In this document: one piece after another, positions 48,518 through 57,733 of the stretch | Position numbering within the stretch: position 1 is the stretch's first letter | How the letters are laid out: each line of letters begins with the position of its first letter | NCBI RefSeq assembly: GCF_009765365.1 | Contig: NZ_VTOM01000018.1 | Span: 1-64,000 of the forward strand | Direction of reading: 5' to 3' | DNA: 64,000 nt | Origin: Antarcticirhabdus aurantiaca | Lineage (GTDB): Bacteria; Pseudomonadota; Alphaproteobacteria; Rhizobiales; Rhizobiaceae | Translations under genes and position numbers: made by a program | The notes under the pieces: model-generated | The model's database searches: none | Told to the model about the DNA's origin: nothing | The model's input: the letters and a program-made list of their open reading frames with translations, nothing else

Positions 48518-49642
48518 TCAGACCTCCCGCCGCTCGAAGTCGATGCGCGGATCGATCCAGGTGTAGGTGAGGTCGGAGATGAGCGTCGTCACGAGGCCGA
48601 TGAGGGAGAAGATGTAGAGGGTGGCGAAGACCACGGGATAGTCGCGCTGGTAGACGCTCTCGAAGCCGAGGAGGCCGAGACCGTCGAGCGAGAAGACCTG
48701 CTCGATGAGCAGCGATCCCGTGAAGAAGGCCGAGATGAAGGCGCCGGGAAAGCCGGCGACGATGATCAGCATGGCGTTGCGGAAGACGTGTCCGTAAAGG
48801 ACACGGCGCTCGGTGAGACCCTTGGCGCGGGCGGTCGTGACGTACTGCTTGCGGATCTCGTCGAGGAAGGAGTTCTTCGTCAGCAGGGTCGTCGTCGCGA
48901 AGGCCGAGAGCGACAGCGCGATCAGCGGCAGGGTGAGGTGCCAGAAGTAGTCGGGGATGGTGCGCGTCACGCAGTCCGCGATGTCGAAGGCGGCGCTCCA
49001 GGGCGCGCACCAGGCGCCCTCGACGCCGTCCGAGAGGAGGCCGCGGATCGGGAACCAGTCGTAGAAGGAACCGCCTGCGAAGAGGATCAGCAGGAACACG
49101 GCGAAGACGAAGCCGGGAATGGCATAGGCGATGATCACGACGCCGCTCGTCCAGGCGTCGAAGGCCGAGCCGTCCTTCAGGGCCTTCCGGATGCCGAGCG
49201 GGATCGAGATCATGTAGGAAAGAAGCGTGATCCAGAGGCCGAGCGAGATCGAGACCGGCATCTTCTCCAGGATGAGGTCCACCACCGAGACCGAGCGGAA
49301 GTAGCTCTCGCCGAAATCGAAGCGGGCGTAGTTCCAGATCATCAGGCCGAAACGCTCCAGCGGCGGCTTGTCGAAGCCGAACTGCTGCTCGAGCTTGGCG
49401 ATGAATTCCGGGTCGAGGCCCTGCGCGCCGCGATAGTTGGAGGCCTCGCCGCCGCCTTGCGCCTGCCCGCCGAAGTCGTTGCCGCCGCCGCCCAAGCGGT
49501 CCGTCGCCTCGCCCCGCAGCTGCGCGATGACCTGCTCGACGGGGCCGCCGGGGGCGAACTGCACCACCACGAAGGAGATCGCCATGATGCCGAGAAGCGT
49601 CGGGATCATCAGGAGAAGGCGTCGGAGAATATAGGCGCCCAT
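48518..49642 (-). CDS. yejB: Oligopeptide ABC permease (YejB-like)
   Basis: The 374-residue permease begins MGAYILRRLLLMIPTLLGIM, an intact OppB-type first helix, followed by SVSVVDLILEKMPVSISLGL and the EAA loop YVTTARAKGLTERRVLYGHV. A Gly-rich insertion (about 50-68, GGGGNDFGGQAQGGGE) sits in the first periplasmic loop, as in YejB of this group. Together with YejE it forms the channel for peptides or peptide-nucleotide antibiotics. Confidence 0.95.
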   Translation of the reverse strand: MGAYILRRLLLMIPTLLGIMAISFVVVQFAPGGPVEQVIAQLRGEATDRLGGGGNDFGGQAQGGGEASNYRGAQGLDPEFIAKLEQQFGFDKPPLERFGLMIWNYARFDFGESYFRSVSVVDLILEKMPVSISLGLWITLLSYMISIPLGIRKALKDGSAFDAWTSGVVIIAYAIPGFVFAVFLLILFAGGSFYDWFPIRGLLSDGVEGAWCAPWSAAFDIADCVTRTIPDYFWHLTLPLIALSLSAFATTTLLTKNSFLDEIRKQYVTTARAKGLTERRVLYGHVFRNAMLIIVAGFPGAFISAFFTGSLLIEQVFSLDGLGLLGFESVYQRDYPVVFATLYIFSLIGLVTTLISDLTYTWIDPRIDFERREV

Positions 49643-49728
49643 CGGGTCCCTTCGGCATTATCGGCCGCCCGCGCCGCCCTGAAGGACGTCGCGAGCGGCG
49701 GAATCGTTCGCTCGCCTGCCGGATGGCG

Positions 49729-51651
49729 TCAACCCGCCATGCCGCCCGCCTCCGCCTTTTGACGGTCGAACCACCAGGTGTCGAGGGCGCCGACGTCGTA
49801 GAGCGGCTTCTGCGCCGGCCGGGCATACATGTCCCAGAAGGCGAGCCAGTTGGTGCCCTTGTACCATTGGAAGACGTATGCGTGGCTTGCGCGAAGCACG
49901 CGGTCGAGCGCGCGGTTGGCCGCCTGGAAGCCTTCCGGCGTCTCGGCCGAAACGATGGCCTCGACCAGCGCGTCGACCGCCGGGCCGCCGACGCCGGCGA
50001 GATTCCAGGAGCCGGGCGCCGAGGCGCTGCGCGTGCCGAAGACGTTGCGCATGAAGCCGTCGGGATAGAGCGGCAGCGAGTAGCGCGAAACCACCATGTC
50101 GAAGTCGAAGCTTCGCGTCCGGTCGGTGTACTGCGAAGCGTCGACGACGCGGTAGCTCGCCTCGATCCCGAGGCGCTTCAGGTTGTCGACGAAGCCCTTG
50201 TGGTGGGGCTCGAAGGTGTTGTCGTCGTCCAGGAACTCGATCGTGAGCCTCTGGCCGTTCGGCAGCAGCATCCGATTGTTCTCCAGCCGGCAGCCGGCCG
50301 CGCGGAAGAGGTCCAGCGCGCGCCGGGACAGCGTCCGGTCGCGGCCCGTGCCGTCGCTCGCCGGCGCGACATAGGGCTCGCCGAAGGCGGCCTGCGGAAT
50401 CTCGGCGCGCCAGGGTTCGAGGAGCGCCAGCTCGGCGGGCGAGGGGAGCCCCTGCGCTTCCAGCTCGGTGTTCTCGTAGAACGAACTCGACCTGAGGTAG
50501 GACCCGTACATCAGGTTGGCGTTGGTCCACTCGAAGTCGAAGAGGAGCCCGACCGCCTCGCGCACCCGCGGGTCGGCGAACTTCGATCGGCGCGTGTTGA
50601 AGTTCCAGCACTGGCCGCCGGAGGCCGAGCCGTCCGGCACCTCGTCCTTTTTCACGCGGCCGGCAAGGATGGCGGGGAAGTTGTAGTCGAGGGCCCAGAG
50701 GCGGCTGGTGAACTCCTCGCGATAGGTGGTCGCGCCCGCCTTGAAGCTCTCGAAGGCGGCGATGCGGTCGCGATAATAGTCGTAGCGGATACGGTCGAAG
50801 TTCCAGCGGCCGCGATGGGCGGGCTGTTCCGCCGCCCAGAAGTCGGGCACGCGCTCCACCTCGATGAAGGAGCCGAAGGAGAAGCGCCCGACCTTGTAGG
50901 GGCCGGAGCCGAGCGGAGGCTCGGACAGGCTCGCCTCGAAGTCGCGGCCCTCCCACCACGTGGCCGAGAAGATCGGGCAGCTCGCCGCGATGGTCAGCGG
51001 GATCGAGCGGCTGGCGCCGGGCACAAGGCGGACGGAAACGCCGTCCTCGCCCGCCGCCTCGAGGCTCTCGATCTCGCGCAGCTGGCTCGCGAGGTTCTCG
51101 TGGCCGTGGTCGCGAAGGGTGGTGAGGGAGAAGACGACGTCGGCAGGCCGGATCGGCGTTCCGTCGTGGAAGCGGGCGGCGGGGTCGAGCCGGAACAGCA
51201 TCGAGCGCCCGTCCTCGGGAAACTCGACGGAGCGCGCGGCATAGGCGTAGGCGCTGCCGATCTCGTCGGTGGACGGCGCCATCAGGGTCGCGAAGGTCAG
51301 CGCCATGCCGAAGGCGCCGTTGCCGCGCAGAACGTATGAATTGAGCGTGTCGAAGGTGTTGAAGTTCTGGTTGTAAAGGCGCGAGGCCGCCTGGAGAACC
51401 ATGCGCCCGCCCTTGGGGGCGGCCGGATCGGCATAGTCGAAGTGCGGGAAGTCGGGCGCGTACTTCACCGGGCCGAAGGCGGCGAAGCCGTGGCGCTCGC
51501 CCCGCGGCTGGCCGGCAAGCGGGCCGGCCGGTGGGGCGCCGGCCTCCTGGCCGAGTGCGGCGGCGCCCGGCAGGCCGATGGCCAGGGCCGCTCCGCCGAC
51601 GGCGATGCGGCCGAGGTCGCGGCGGGTGAGGCGGAACGTGCCGCCGCTCAC
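49729..51651 (-). CDS. yejA: Extracellular solute-binding protein, YejA-like (second copy)
   Basis: The 640-residue protein is an SBP family 5 member. It has a Tat-like N-terminus (RLTRRDLGRIAVGGAALAIG), then FAAFGPVKYAPDFPHFDYAD, PKGGRMVLQAASRLYNQNFN, EPPLGSGPYKVGRF and the YejA-type C-terminus YVFQWYKGTNWLAFWDMYAR. It should deliver peptides in the periplasm to YejBE. The GTG start overlaps the stop of the first copy (GTGA). A single binding protein is usual; a coupled pair is notable. Confidence 0.93.
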   Translation of the reverse strand: MSGGTFRLTRRDLGRIAVGGAALAIGLPGAAALGQEAGAPPAGPLAGQPRGERHGFAAFGPVKYAPDFPHFDYADPAAPKGGRMVLQAASRLYNQNFNTFDTLNSYVLRGNGAFGMALTFATLMAPSTDEIGSAYAYAARSVEFPEDGRSMLFRLDPAARFHDGTPIRPADVVFSLTTLRDHGHENLASQLREIESLEAAGEDGVSVRLVPGASRSIPLTIAASCPIFSATWWEGRDFEASLSEPPLGSGPYKVGRFSFGSFIEVERVPDFWAAEQPAHRGRWNFDRIRYDYYRDRIAAFESFKAGATTYREEFTSRLWALDYNFPAILAGRVKKDEVPDGSASGGQCWNFNTRRSKFADPRVREAVGLLFDFEWTNANLMYGSYLRSSSFYENTELEAQGLPSPAELALLEPWRAEIPQAAFGEPYVAPASDGTGRDRTLSRRALDLFRAAGCRLENNRMLLPNGQRLTIEFLDDDNTFEPHHKGFVDNLKRLGIEASYRVVDASQYTDRTRSFDFDMVVSRYSLPLYPDGFMRNVFGTRSASAPGSWNLAGVGGPAVDALVEAIVSAETPEGFQAANRALDRVLRASHAYVFQWYKGTNWLAFWDMYARPAQKPLYDVGALDTWWFDRQKAEAGGMAG

Positions 51652-53612
51652 TGGGCGGCTCCCGGCGGGGGCGCTTCGCCCTGGAGGACGGCGGCGTCCG
51701 GCTCGGGCGCCGCGGCGGCGGGCGCGTCGGGTTTCACCCAGAAGGAGAAGGGGTCGATGCCGATGTAGTCGGCCGGCTGCTTCTCCGGCTTGTCGAGCTT
51801 CGTCCAATAGGCGAGGCGGATCTCCGGCGAGTACCATTGCGGCACGAGATAATGGTTCCACAGGAGCACGCGGTCGAGCGCCTTGGTCGCGGCGACGAGG
51901 CTTTCGCGGTCGGGCGCGAAGATGATCTTGTCGATGATCGCGTCCACCACCGGGCTCTTGATGCCCGAGAGATTCCGGCTCCCCGGCCGGTCCGCCGCGG
52001 CCGAGCCGAAGAAGTCGCGCTGCTCGTTGCCAGGCGAAATGGTCTGGGCGTAGACCCCGATCACGATGTCGAAGTCGAAGTCCCGCTCCAGCGCTTGGTA
52101 CTGCGCGTCGTCAACGATGCGGATGCTCGCGTCAACGCCGAGGCGCCGGAGTTGATCGACGAAGGGCTGAGTGCCGCGGGTAAAGCTGGGATCGTTGCCG
52201 AGAAAGGTCACAGCGAGCGGCTGGCCTGTCTCCTTGTTGACGAGCGAGCTGCCGCGCCGCTCGTAGCCCGCCGCCTGGAGCAGCTCGTAGGCTTGGCGGA
52301 GGTAGGTGCGGGCGGAATCCGGCTTGGAGTAGTTCGGCAGGACGAAGGGCTGGGTGAAGAGCTCGGGCGGCAACTGCGCGCGGAACGGCTCGAGGATTTC
52401 CAGTTCCCGGCCCTCCGGCAGGCCGGTCGCCATCAGCTCCGAGTTCTGGAAGTAGGAGCTCGGGCGCGCGTAGAGGCCGAACAGGATGTTCTTGTTCATC
52501 TCCTCGAAGTTGAAGGCCAGCGTGAAGGCGGCACGCACGCGCGGGTCGGCGAACTGCGGCCGGCGCGTGTTGAGGACGAAGCCTTGCATCGGCTGGATCG
52601 ACTCGTCCGGCAGCGTGGTCTTCACCACCCGTCCGTCGGCGAGGGCGGGAAAGTTCTCGTAGCCCTGCGCCCATCGGCTGGCGCTGTTCTCGACGCGATA
52701 GTCCTGGTAGCCGCCGCGCTTGAAGGCTTCGAAGGCGGCGGCCTGGTCGCGGAAGTAGATGTAGTTGATGCGGTCGAAGTTGTAGCGGCCCTTCTGCGGC
52801 GGCTTGTCGGCCGCCCAATAGTCGGGCACGCGCTCCCAGGTGATCGAGGCGCCGGCCTTGAAGTTCGCCACGCGGTAGGGGCCGGAGCCGAGCGGAATCT
52901 CAAGCGTCGGCTGCTCGATGTCGCGCTTTCGCCCCTGTGCGTCCGTGCCTTCCCACCAGTGCTTGGGCAGGACGACGAGGTCGCCCATGATCTTCGGCAG
53001 CTCGCGGTTTCCCGTCTGGTCGAAGGTGAACGTGACCTCGCCGGGGGCGGTCTCGGACGCGCCCGTCACGTTGGCGTAGTAGCCGCCATAAAGCGGGTTC
53101 AGCCGCTTCACCGTCTCGAAACTCCAGATCACGTCTTCGACGGTGATCGGCGTCCCGTCCTGGAAGCGAGCGTCGGGATCGAGGCGGAAGGTGACGGATG
53201 AGAAGTCTGCCGGCCAGCGCGCCGCCTCGGCGATGAGGGCATGGCTGACGGATGGCTCGTCGGTCGCCTGGGTCATCAGCGTGTCGTAGATCAGCCCGCC
53301 GCCGAAGGCCGCGAAGCCGGCGGCGGGAGTGCCGCGCACGACGAAGGGGTTGAAGGTGTCGAAGGAGCCGTAGCCCGGCTGGTTCAGCGTGCCGCCCTTT
53401 GGCGCGTCCGGGTTGACGTAGTCGTAATGCGTCCAGCCCTCCGGGTACTTCGTCGTGCCGATGAGGCTCGTCGAGGTATGCCACTCGCCGGGGGCGGTGA
53501 GGTCGGCCTGCGCCTCGGTAGCCAGGGGCGGCGAGGCGGGCTCCTGCGCGCGGGCGGGACCGACGAGGGCGAGAAGGGCTGCGGCGAGAAGAAGAGGGGC
53601 GGGACGCGTCAA
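51648..53612 (-). CDS. yejA: Extracellular solute-binding protein, YejA-like (first copy)
   Basis: The 654-residue protein begins with the signal peptide TRPAPLLLAAALLALVGPAR. The mature YejA part contains LIGTTKYPEGWTHYDYVNPD, PKGGTLNQPGYGSFDTFNPF, EIPLGSGPYRVANF and NHYLVPQWYSPEIRLAYWTK, with an Ala/Pro-rich tail. A TTG at 53612 is the best start because no ATG or GTG directly precedes the signal sequence; a GGAG 11 bases upstream supports it. It is the first gene of the seven- to nine-gene minus-strand run. Confidence 0.9.
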   Translation of the reverse strand: MTRPAPLLLAAALLALVGPARAQEPASPPLATEAQADLTAPGEWHTSTSLIGTTKYPEGWTHYDYVNPDAPKGGTLNQPGYGSFDTFNPFVVRGTPAAGFAAFGGGLIYDTLMTQATDEPSVSHALIAEAARWPADFSSVTFRLDPDARFQDGTPITVEDVIWSFETVKRLNPLYGGYYANVTGASETAPGEVTFTFDQTGNRELPKIMGDLVVLPKHWWEGTDAQGRKRDIEQPTLEIPLGSGPYRVANFKAGASITWERVPDYWAADKPPQKGRYNFDRINYIYFRDQAAAFEAFKRGGYQDYRVENSASRWAQGYENFPALADGRVVKTTLPDESIQPMQGFVLNTRRPQFADPRVRAAFTLAFNFEEMNKNILFGLYARPSSYFQNSELMATGLPEGRELEILEPFRAQLPPELFTQPFVLPNYSKPDSARTYLRQAYELLQAAGYERRGSSLVNKETGQPLAVTFLGNDPSFTRGTQPFVDQLRRLGVDASIRIVDDAQYQALERDFDFDIVIGVYAQTISPGNEQRDFFGSAAADRPGSRNLSGIKSPVVDAIIDKIIFAPDRESLVAATKALDRVLLWNHYLVPQWYSPEIRLAYWTKLDKPEKQPADYIGIDPFSFWVKPDAPAAAAPEPDAAVLQGEAPPPGAAQ

Positions 53613-53745
53613 GGGCGGCGGTACTCCGGGTGGGCGCGGGTGACCGGCGAGGCTCCACGGACTTTGTGGCCATCCTTCGGCCGCGGCCCCGCCATGACGG
53701 ATTTGTAACTGAGGCTGACGGGCGCCGGGAGAAGGCGGGCCGCAC

Positions 53746-53774
53746 GAAAAAGCCCCGGCGGAGGGGCCGGGGCT
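53746..53774 (-). terminator. Rho-independent terminator of the cytochrome gene
   Basis: Perfect 8-bp stem AGCCCCGG/CCGGGGCT with an 8-base loop; on the minus strand it is followed by five T (A5 at 53747-53751 on the plus strand). It lies 50 bp after the cytochrome stop and before the yej run. Confidence 0.85.
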
Positions 53775-53824
53775 TTCAGTGTCGTTCGCGTTTGACGCGG
53801 CCGGCGTGCCGGCCGGCGCTCTCG

Positions 53825-55168
53825 TCAGCGGGTGCTGCCGTCCTCGGCGAAGGTCGCGAGATAGGCGATGACGTTGGCGACGTCGGCCGGCTTGTTCAGG
53901 CCGGGGAAGGCCATCTTGGTGCCGGGGATGGTCTGGCGCGGATTGGTGAGCCAGGGCGTCAGGGTCGCCACGTCCCAGGTCGGATGGGTCTGGGCGAAGG
54001 CGGTCATGGCCGGCGAGAACTGGTAGCCCTCGACCGCCGCGACGGCCTCGCCTACGATGCCGTTCAGCTCGGGACCGATCTTGTTCGCGGCGCCCGGACC
54101 GACGGCGTGGCAGGCCTTGCACTTGTTGAAGACGGTCGCGCCGGCCTTCGGGTCGCCGGCGACGGCGGCCGTCTGCTGCGCTGCGGGCGCGGCCGGCGCG
54201 GCAGGCGCCGAAGCCGGGTCCGCGGCCGGAGCTGCCGGTGCGGGGGCGGCCGGAGCTGCCGGAGCCGGAGCCGGAGCCGCCGGCGAGGCCGGGGGCGGCG
54301 TGGTCGCGGCCGGAGCGGGGGCCGCGGGCTGCGGCTGGACCGGCGGCAGGGCGGCGCCGGGCGCGGCCTGGCCTTCCGAGCCGGCTGCGGTGGTGTCGCC
54401 GCCGGTCGGCTGGGCGGGCGCCGGCGCGGCTTCGGCCGGCGAAGCGCCGTCGGTGCCCTGCGGCACGACGTTGCCGGCCGGAGCGGTCGGCGCGGCGGCG
54501 GTGGACGAATCGGTGGTGCCCGGCGACTGGGCGTTCGGGACCGAGCCCTCGGCCGTATCGGTGGTGGTGCTCGGATCGGTCACGGCCGGCGCGCCCTCGG
54601 CCGGGGCCGCGGCTTCGGCGGTCACCTCGGGCAGCGGGGCCGGGGTGGGGGCGAGCGAGCGCAGGTAGCCGATCAGGTCGGCGCGGTCCTTCGGGTCCTG
54701 GAGACCGGCAAAGCCCATCGCCGTGCCGGGAACGTGCGCCTTGGGCGCCTCGATGAAGTAGTCGAGGTGCTCGTAGTCCCAGTGCTCGGACTGGCCCTTG
54801 GAGAACTCGGTCATGCCGGCCGAGTAGTTGAAGCCGGCATGGCTGGCGATCGGGCGGTTGACGACCTCGTAGAGGTTCGGGCCGATGCCGTTCGGGCCGC
54901 CGGGATCGGCGTTGTGGCAGGCCGCGCAGCGGCGGAAGATGGTCTGGCCGGCGGTGGCGTCGGCGGTCTGCATGCGCACGGCGATCGGCTCGACGGCCGG
55001 CGCGGCCTCGCCGCCGCCAGCGGCGGCTTCGGCCACCACGATCTCGTATCCCGGCGTTTCCGGCGGCTCGCCGTGGAAGATCCCCTCTGCCAGGAGGCTG
55101 CCGCCGAACAGGACGAACACCGTCCCGAGAACGGCGCCGGCGATCTTGTTGAACTCAAGCGAATCCAT
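53825..55168 (-). CDS. Membrane-anchored cytochrome c with two haem-c domains
   Basis: The 447-residue protein starts [20 protein letters not shown], an uncleaved anchor typical of CycM-like cytochrome c552. Two class I cytochrome c domains follow, with haem motifs CAACH (near residue 87) and CKACH (near residue 348), and likely axial methionines in GTAMGFAGL and [10 protein letters not shown] linker of about 140 residues, almost only Ala, Pro, Gly, Thr and Glu, joins them. CycM usually has one haem and about 180-200 residues and passes electrons from bc1 to the terminal oxidase. Duplication of the haem domain is the likely origin. Confidence 0.9.
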   Translation of the reverse strand: MDSLEFNKIAGAVLGTVFVLFGGSLLAEGIFHGEPPETPGYEIVVAEAAAGGGEAAPAVEPIAVRMQTADATAGQTIFRRCAACHNADPGGPNGIGPNLYEVVNRPIASHAGFNYSAGMTEFSKGQSEHWDYEHLDYFIEAPKAHVPGTAMGFAGLQDPKDRADLIGYLRSLAPTPAPLPEVTAEAAAPAEGAPAVTDPSTTTDTAEGSVPNAQSPGTTDSSTAAAPTAPAGNVVPQGTDGASPAEAAPAPAQPTGGDTTAAGSEGQAAPGAALPPVQPQPAAPAPAATTPPPASPAAPAPAPAAPAAPAPAAPAADPASAPAAPAAPAAQQTAAVAGDPKAGATVFNKCKACHAVGPGAANKIGPELNGIVGEAVAAVEGYQFSPAMTAFAQTHPTWDVATLTPWLTNPRQTIPGTKMAFPGLNKPADVANVIAYLATFAEDGSTR

Positions 55169-55377
55169 CGGCAGAGCGGCTCCTCCAAGCAGCCGGCCCC
55201 ACTCGCCGGCATCGCATGCGCATCCGAAAAACGGCCGGACGCTATGTGTTTTGCGTAAATCGGGCAACCTCTGTAAGGAGCCTACCCATTGGGCCTTTTG
55301 TCATTGTCCTATGCGATGCGAAAGCCCCTGGAAGCGTTCCAACCTGCAATTTTCCCAAGCTGCGTCCGATCGTCCCC

Positions 55378-56103
55378 ATGCCCGTGCTCGTCGTCATTCC
55401 CGCTCGCCTGGGCGCCACGCGCCTGCCGCGCAAGCCGCTCGCGGACATCGGAGGGCGGCCGATGGTGGTGCGCACCGCCGAGAAGGCCCGCGCCGCCGAT
55501 GTGGGGCGGGTGGTCGTGGCCACCGATTCGTCCGAGATCCGCGCTGCCGTGGAGGCCGCCGGCTTCGAAGCCGTGATGACGCGCGAGGATCACCCGTCCG
55601 GCTCCGACCGCGTCTTCGAGGCGCTGAACCTCGTGGATCCCGACGGCGCCTTCGACACGCTCCTGAACCTTCAGGGCGACTTCCCGACCATCTCGCCGGA
55701 GACGGTGAAGCGGGCGCTCGCACCGCTGTCGGGGAAGGGGTGCGACATCGCGACCCTGGGCGCCGAGATCCACGACGAGGCCGAGAAGACCAACCCCAAC
55801 GTCGTCAAGGTCGTCGGCTCGCCGATCGGCGAGCGGCGGCTGCGCGCGCTCTACTTCACCCGCGCCACCGCGCCCTGGGGCGAGGGGCCGCTCTTCCACC
55901 ACGTCGGCGTCTATGCCTTCCACCGCGCCGCGCTCGGCCGCTTCGTGTCGCTGCCGCCCTCGGTTCTGGAAACGCGCGAGAAGCTGGAGCAGCTGCGGGC
56001 GCTGGAAGCGGGCATGCGCATCGACGTCGGCATCGTCGACGAGGTTCCGGTGGGCGTGGACGGGCCGGCCGAGCTGGAACTGGCGCGCCGCGCCTTCGCG
56101 TAA
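55378..56103 (+). CDS. kdsB: 3-deoxy-manno-octulosonate cytidylyltransferase
   Basis: The 241-residue enzyme activates Kdo as CMP-Kdo for lipopolysaccharide inner core assembly. It has [53 protein letters not shown] and [20 protein letters not shown] with the family's E-x-L-E-Q-L-R ([10 protein letters not shown]) end. The ATG at 55378 starts the family sequence. It diverges from the cytochrome gene, and pheA follows after 16 bases. Confidence 0.96.
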   Translation: MPVLVVIPARLGATRLPRKPLADIGGRPMVVRTAEKARAADVGRVVVATDSSEIRAAVEAAGFEAVMTREDHPSGSDRVFEALNLVDPDGAFDTLLNLQGDFPTISPETVKRALAPLSGKGCDIATLGAEIHDEAEKTNPNVVKVVGSPIGERRLRALYFTRATAPWGEGPLFHHVGVYAFHRAALGRFVSLPPSVLETREKLEQLRALEAGMRIDVGIVDEVPVGVDGPAELELARRAFA

Positions 56104-56119
56104 AGGACACCACACCGCC

Positions 56120-57046
56120 ATGACGCACGACCCGCGGCCGATCGCCTTCCAGGGCGATCTCGGCGCCAATTCCCACACGGCGATCCTCCAGAAGTTCGGC
56201 GACGACGCCCGCGTCCTGCCCTGCGCGACCTTCGAGGACGCCTTCGTGGCGGTGGAGACCGGCGAGGCGCGGCTCGCGATGATCCCGATCGAGAACACGC
56301 TCGCCGGCCGCGTCGCGGACGTCCACCACTTCCTCCCCAAGTCCGGCCTGCGGATCGTGGGCGAGCACTTCCTGCCGATCCACTTCCACCTGATGGCGCT
56401 GCCGGGCGTCTCGGAGGACGAGATCCGCGAGATCCACACCCACGTCCACGCGCTCGGCCAGTGCCGACGCCTTCTCGGCGAAAAGGCCGAGACGCGCGAT
56501 CCCGAGACCGGGCGCATCGTCATGCGGCCGCGCTGGAAGGGCGTGACCGCCGGCGATACGGCGGGCGCGGCCAAGCTCGTCGCCGAGCGGGGCGAGCGCT
56601 GGATGGCGGCGCTGGCGCCGCGGCTCGCCGCCTCGCTTTACGGGCTCGACATCCTGCGCGAGCACGTCGAGGACGAGGCGCACAACGTGACGCGCTTCGT
56701 CGTGCTCTCGCCGGCCTACGCGCCCGCCGAACGGCTCTGGGCGCCGCAGGATACGCCAGGGGGCACCGTCACCACCTTCGTCTTCCGGGTCCGCAACATT
56801 CCGGCCGCGCTCTACAAGGCGCTGGGGGGATTTGCGACCAACGGGCTCAACATGACGAAGCTCGAAAGCTACCAGCTCGGCGGCAAGTTCTTCGCCACGC
56901 AGTTCTACGCCGACGTCGAGGGTCACCCGGACGACCCCGCCCTGAACCGGGCTCTGGCCGAGCTGCGCTTCTTCGCGGAGGTCGAGATCCTCGGCGTCTA
57001 CGCCGCGGCGCCGGACCGGGCGCGGCTGGCGGCGGCGGACGGCTGA
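56120..57046 (+). CDS. pheA: Prephenate dehydratase (no chorismate mutase domain)
   Basis: The 308-residue enzyme makes phenylpyruvate for phenylalanine synthesis. The PDT domain (about 1-200) contains IAFQGDLGANSHTAIL, FEDAFVAVETGEARLAMIPI and the catalytic threonine in HNVTRFVVLS. A C-terminal ACT domain (about 215-290: TTFVFRVRNIPAALYKALGG; NMTKLESYQL) should bind phenylalanine for feedback control. The monofunctional form is typical of alphaproteobacteria. The order cytochrome-kdsB-pheA is conserved in Rhizobiales. Confidence 0.96.
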   Translation: MTHDPRPIAFQGDLGANSHTAILQKFGDDARVLPCATFEDAFVAVETGEARLAMIPIENTLAGRVADVHHFLPKSGLRIVGEHFLPIHFHLMALPGVSEDEIREIHTHVHALGQCRRLLGEKAETRDPETGRIVMRPRWKGVTAGDTAGAAKLVAERGERWMAALAPRLAASLYGLDILREHVEDEAHNVTRFVVLSPAYAPAERLWAPQDTPGGTVTTFVFRVRNIPAALYKALGGFATNGLNMTKLESYQLGGKFFATQFYADVEGHPDDPALNRALAELRFFAEVEILGVYAAAPDRARLAAADG

Positions 57047-57265
57047 GCGAGCCGGAGAGCGGGCCGCCGCGCCGCCCGCACGTCTTCGCGGCGAACGGGC
57101 GACGGCCCTTGCCTCCCCAGGCAACTCCTTCGGCGGCACGCGAGATCGCCCGCCGGCGGACGAGCAAAAGATTAGGGCCGCCCCCGATCCCGCGAAAGAG
57201 CGGGAGGGACACGGCCGCCGCCTGCTTGGGATAAGCGTGAACGAACGGTTAAGCGGCCTTCATCC

Positions 57266-57715
57266 TCAACGGCAGTCATTGACGCAGAGATAGCGTGTGC
57301 CGTCGGCGTTGGTATCGATGCGAAGCGTCTCGATGCTGCGTAGGGGCAAGCACTGCTGGTCGTACTCGAATGCGATGAGGAGGTCGGTCTCGGGCACGGG
57401 AATGAACGAGCAGCCCTCTCGATCGCAGAATTCGATTCCGGGCGGCGTATCGTTCCACGAACTCGATCGATCCCCTCGCGCGTTCTTCCCGAGGAAGCAG
57501 ACGCGCGTTGAGGAATCGGATGTGGATTGCCTTGCGATCCGGTGACCGGGCAGGAGGCGATCCAGCTCGGCAATCGGATCGAAAAGCGCCGCCCTTGTTT
57601 CGCTGGCCGCCGCGGCAGGCATCGACGACCAGTGGCAACCGATCACGCCGATGACGATCGCCTGGACCGACGATCGAAGCAAGAACGCCCGACGCGGGGA
57701 GAGGGTGGAAGGCAT
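57266..57715 (-). CDS. Exported protein of unknown function with Tat-like signal
   Basis: The 149-residue precursor begins MPSTLSPRRAFLLRSSVQAI, a twin-arginine-like signal with cleavage near AAAAS. The mature 110 residues have four to five cysteines (RVCFLGK, EFCDREGCSFI, QQCLPL, LCVNDC) that could form disulphides. The frame is distinctly less G+C-rich than its neighbours. No family was recognised. It is convergent with pheA and lies 18 bp after the transglycosylase on the same strand. Confidence 0.7.
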   Translation of the reverse strand: MPSTLSPRRAFLLRSSVQAIVIGVIGCHWSSMPAAAASETRAALFDPIAELDRLLPGHRIARQSTSDSSTRVCFLGKNARGDRSSSWNDTPPGIEFCDREGCSFIPVPETDLLIAFEYDQQCLPLRSIETLRIDTNADGTRYLCVNDCR

Positions 57716-57733
57716 CGTCAGGTTTACCTTCGT

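Noticed and set aside
55251-55279. Promoter TTGCGT-17-TAAGGA before kdsB
   Set aside because: The -10 box is a poor match, and other equally weak pairs occur nearby.
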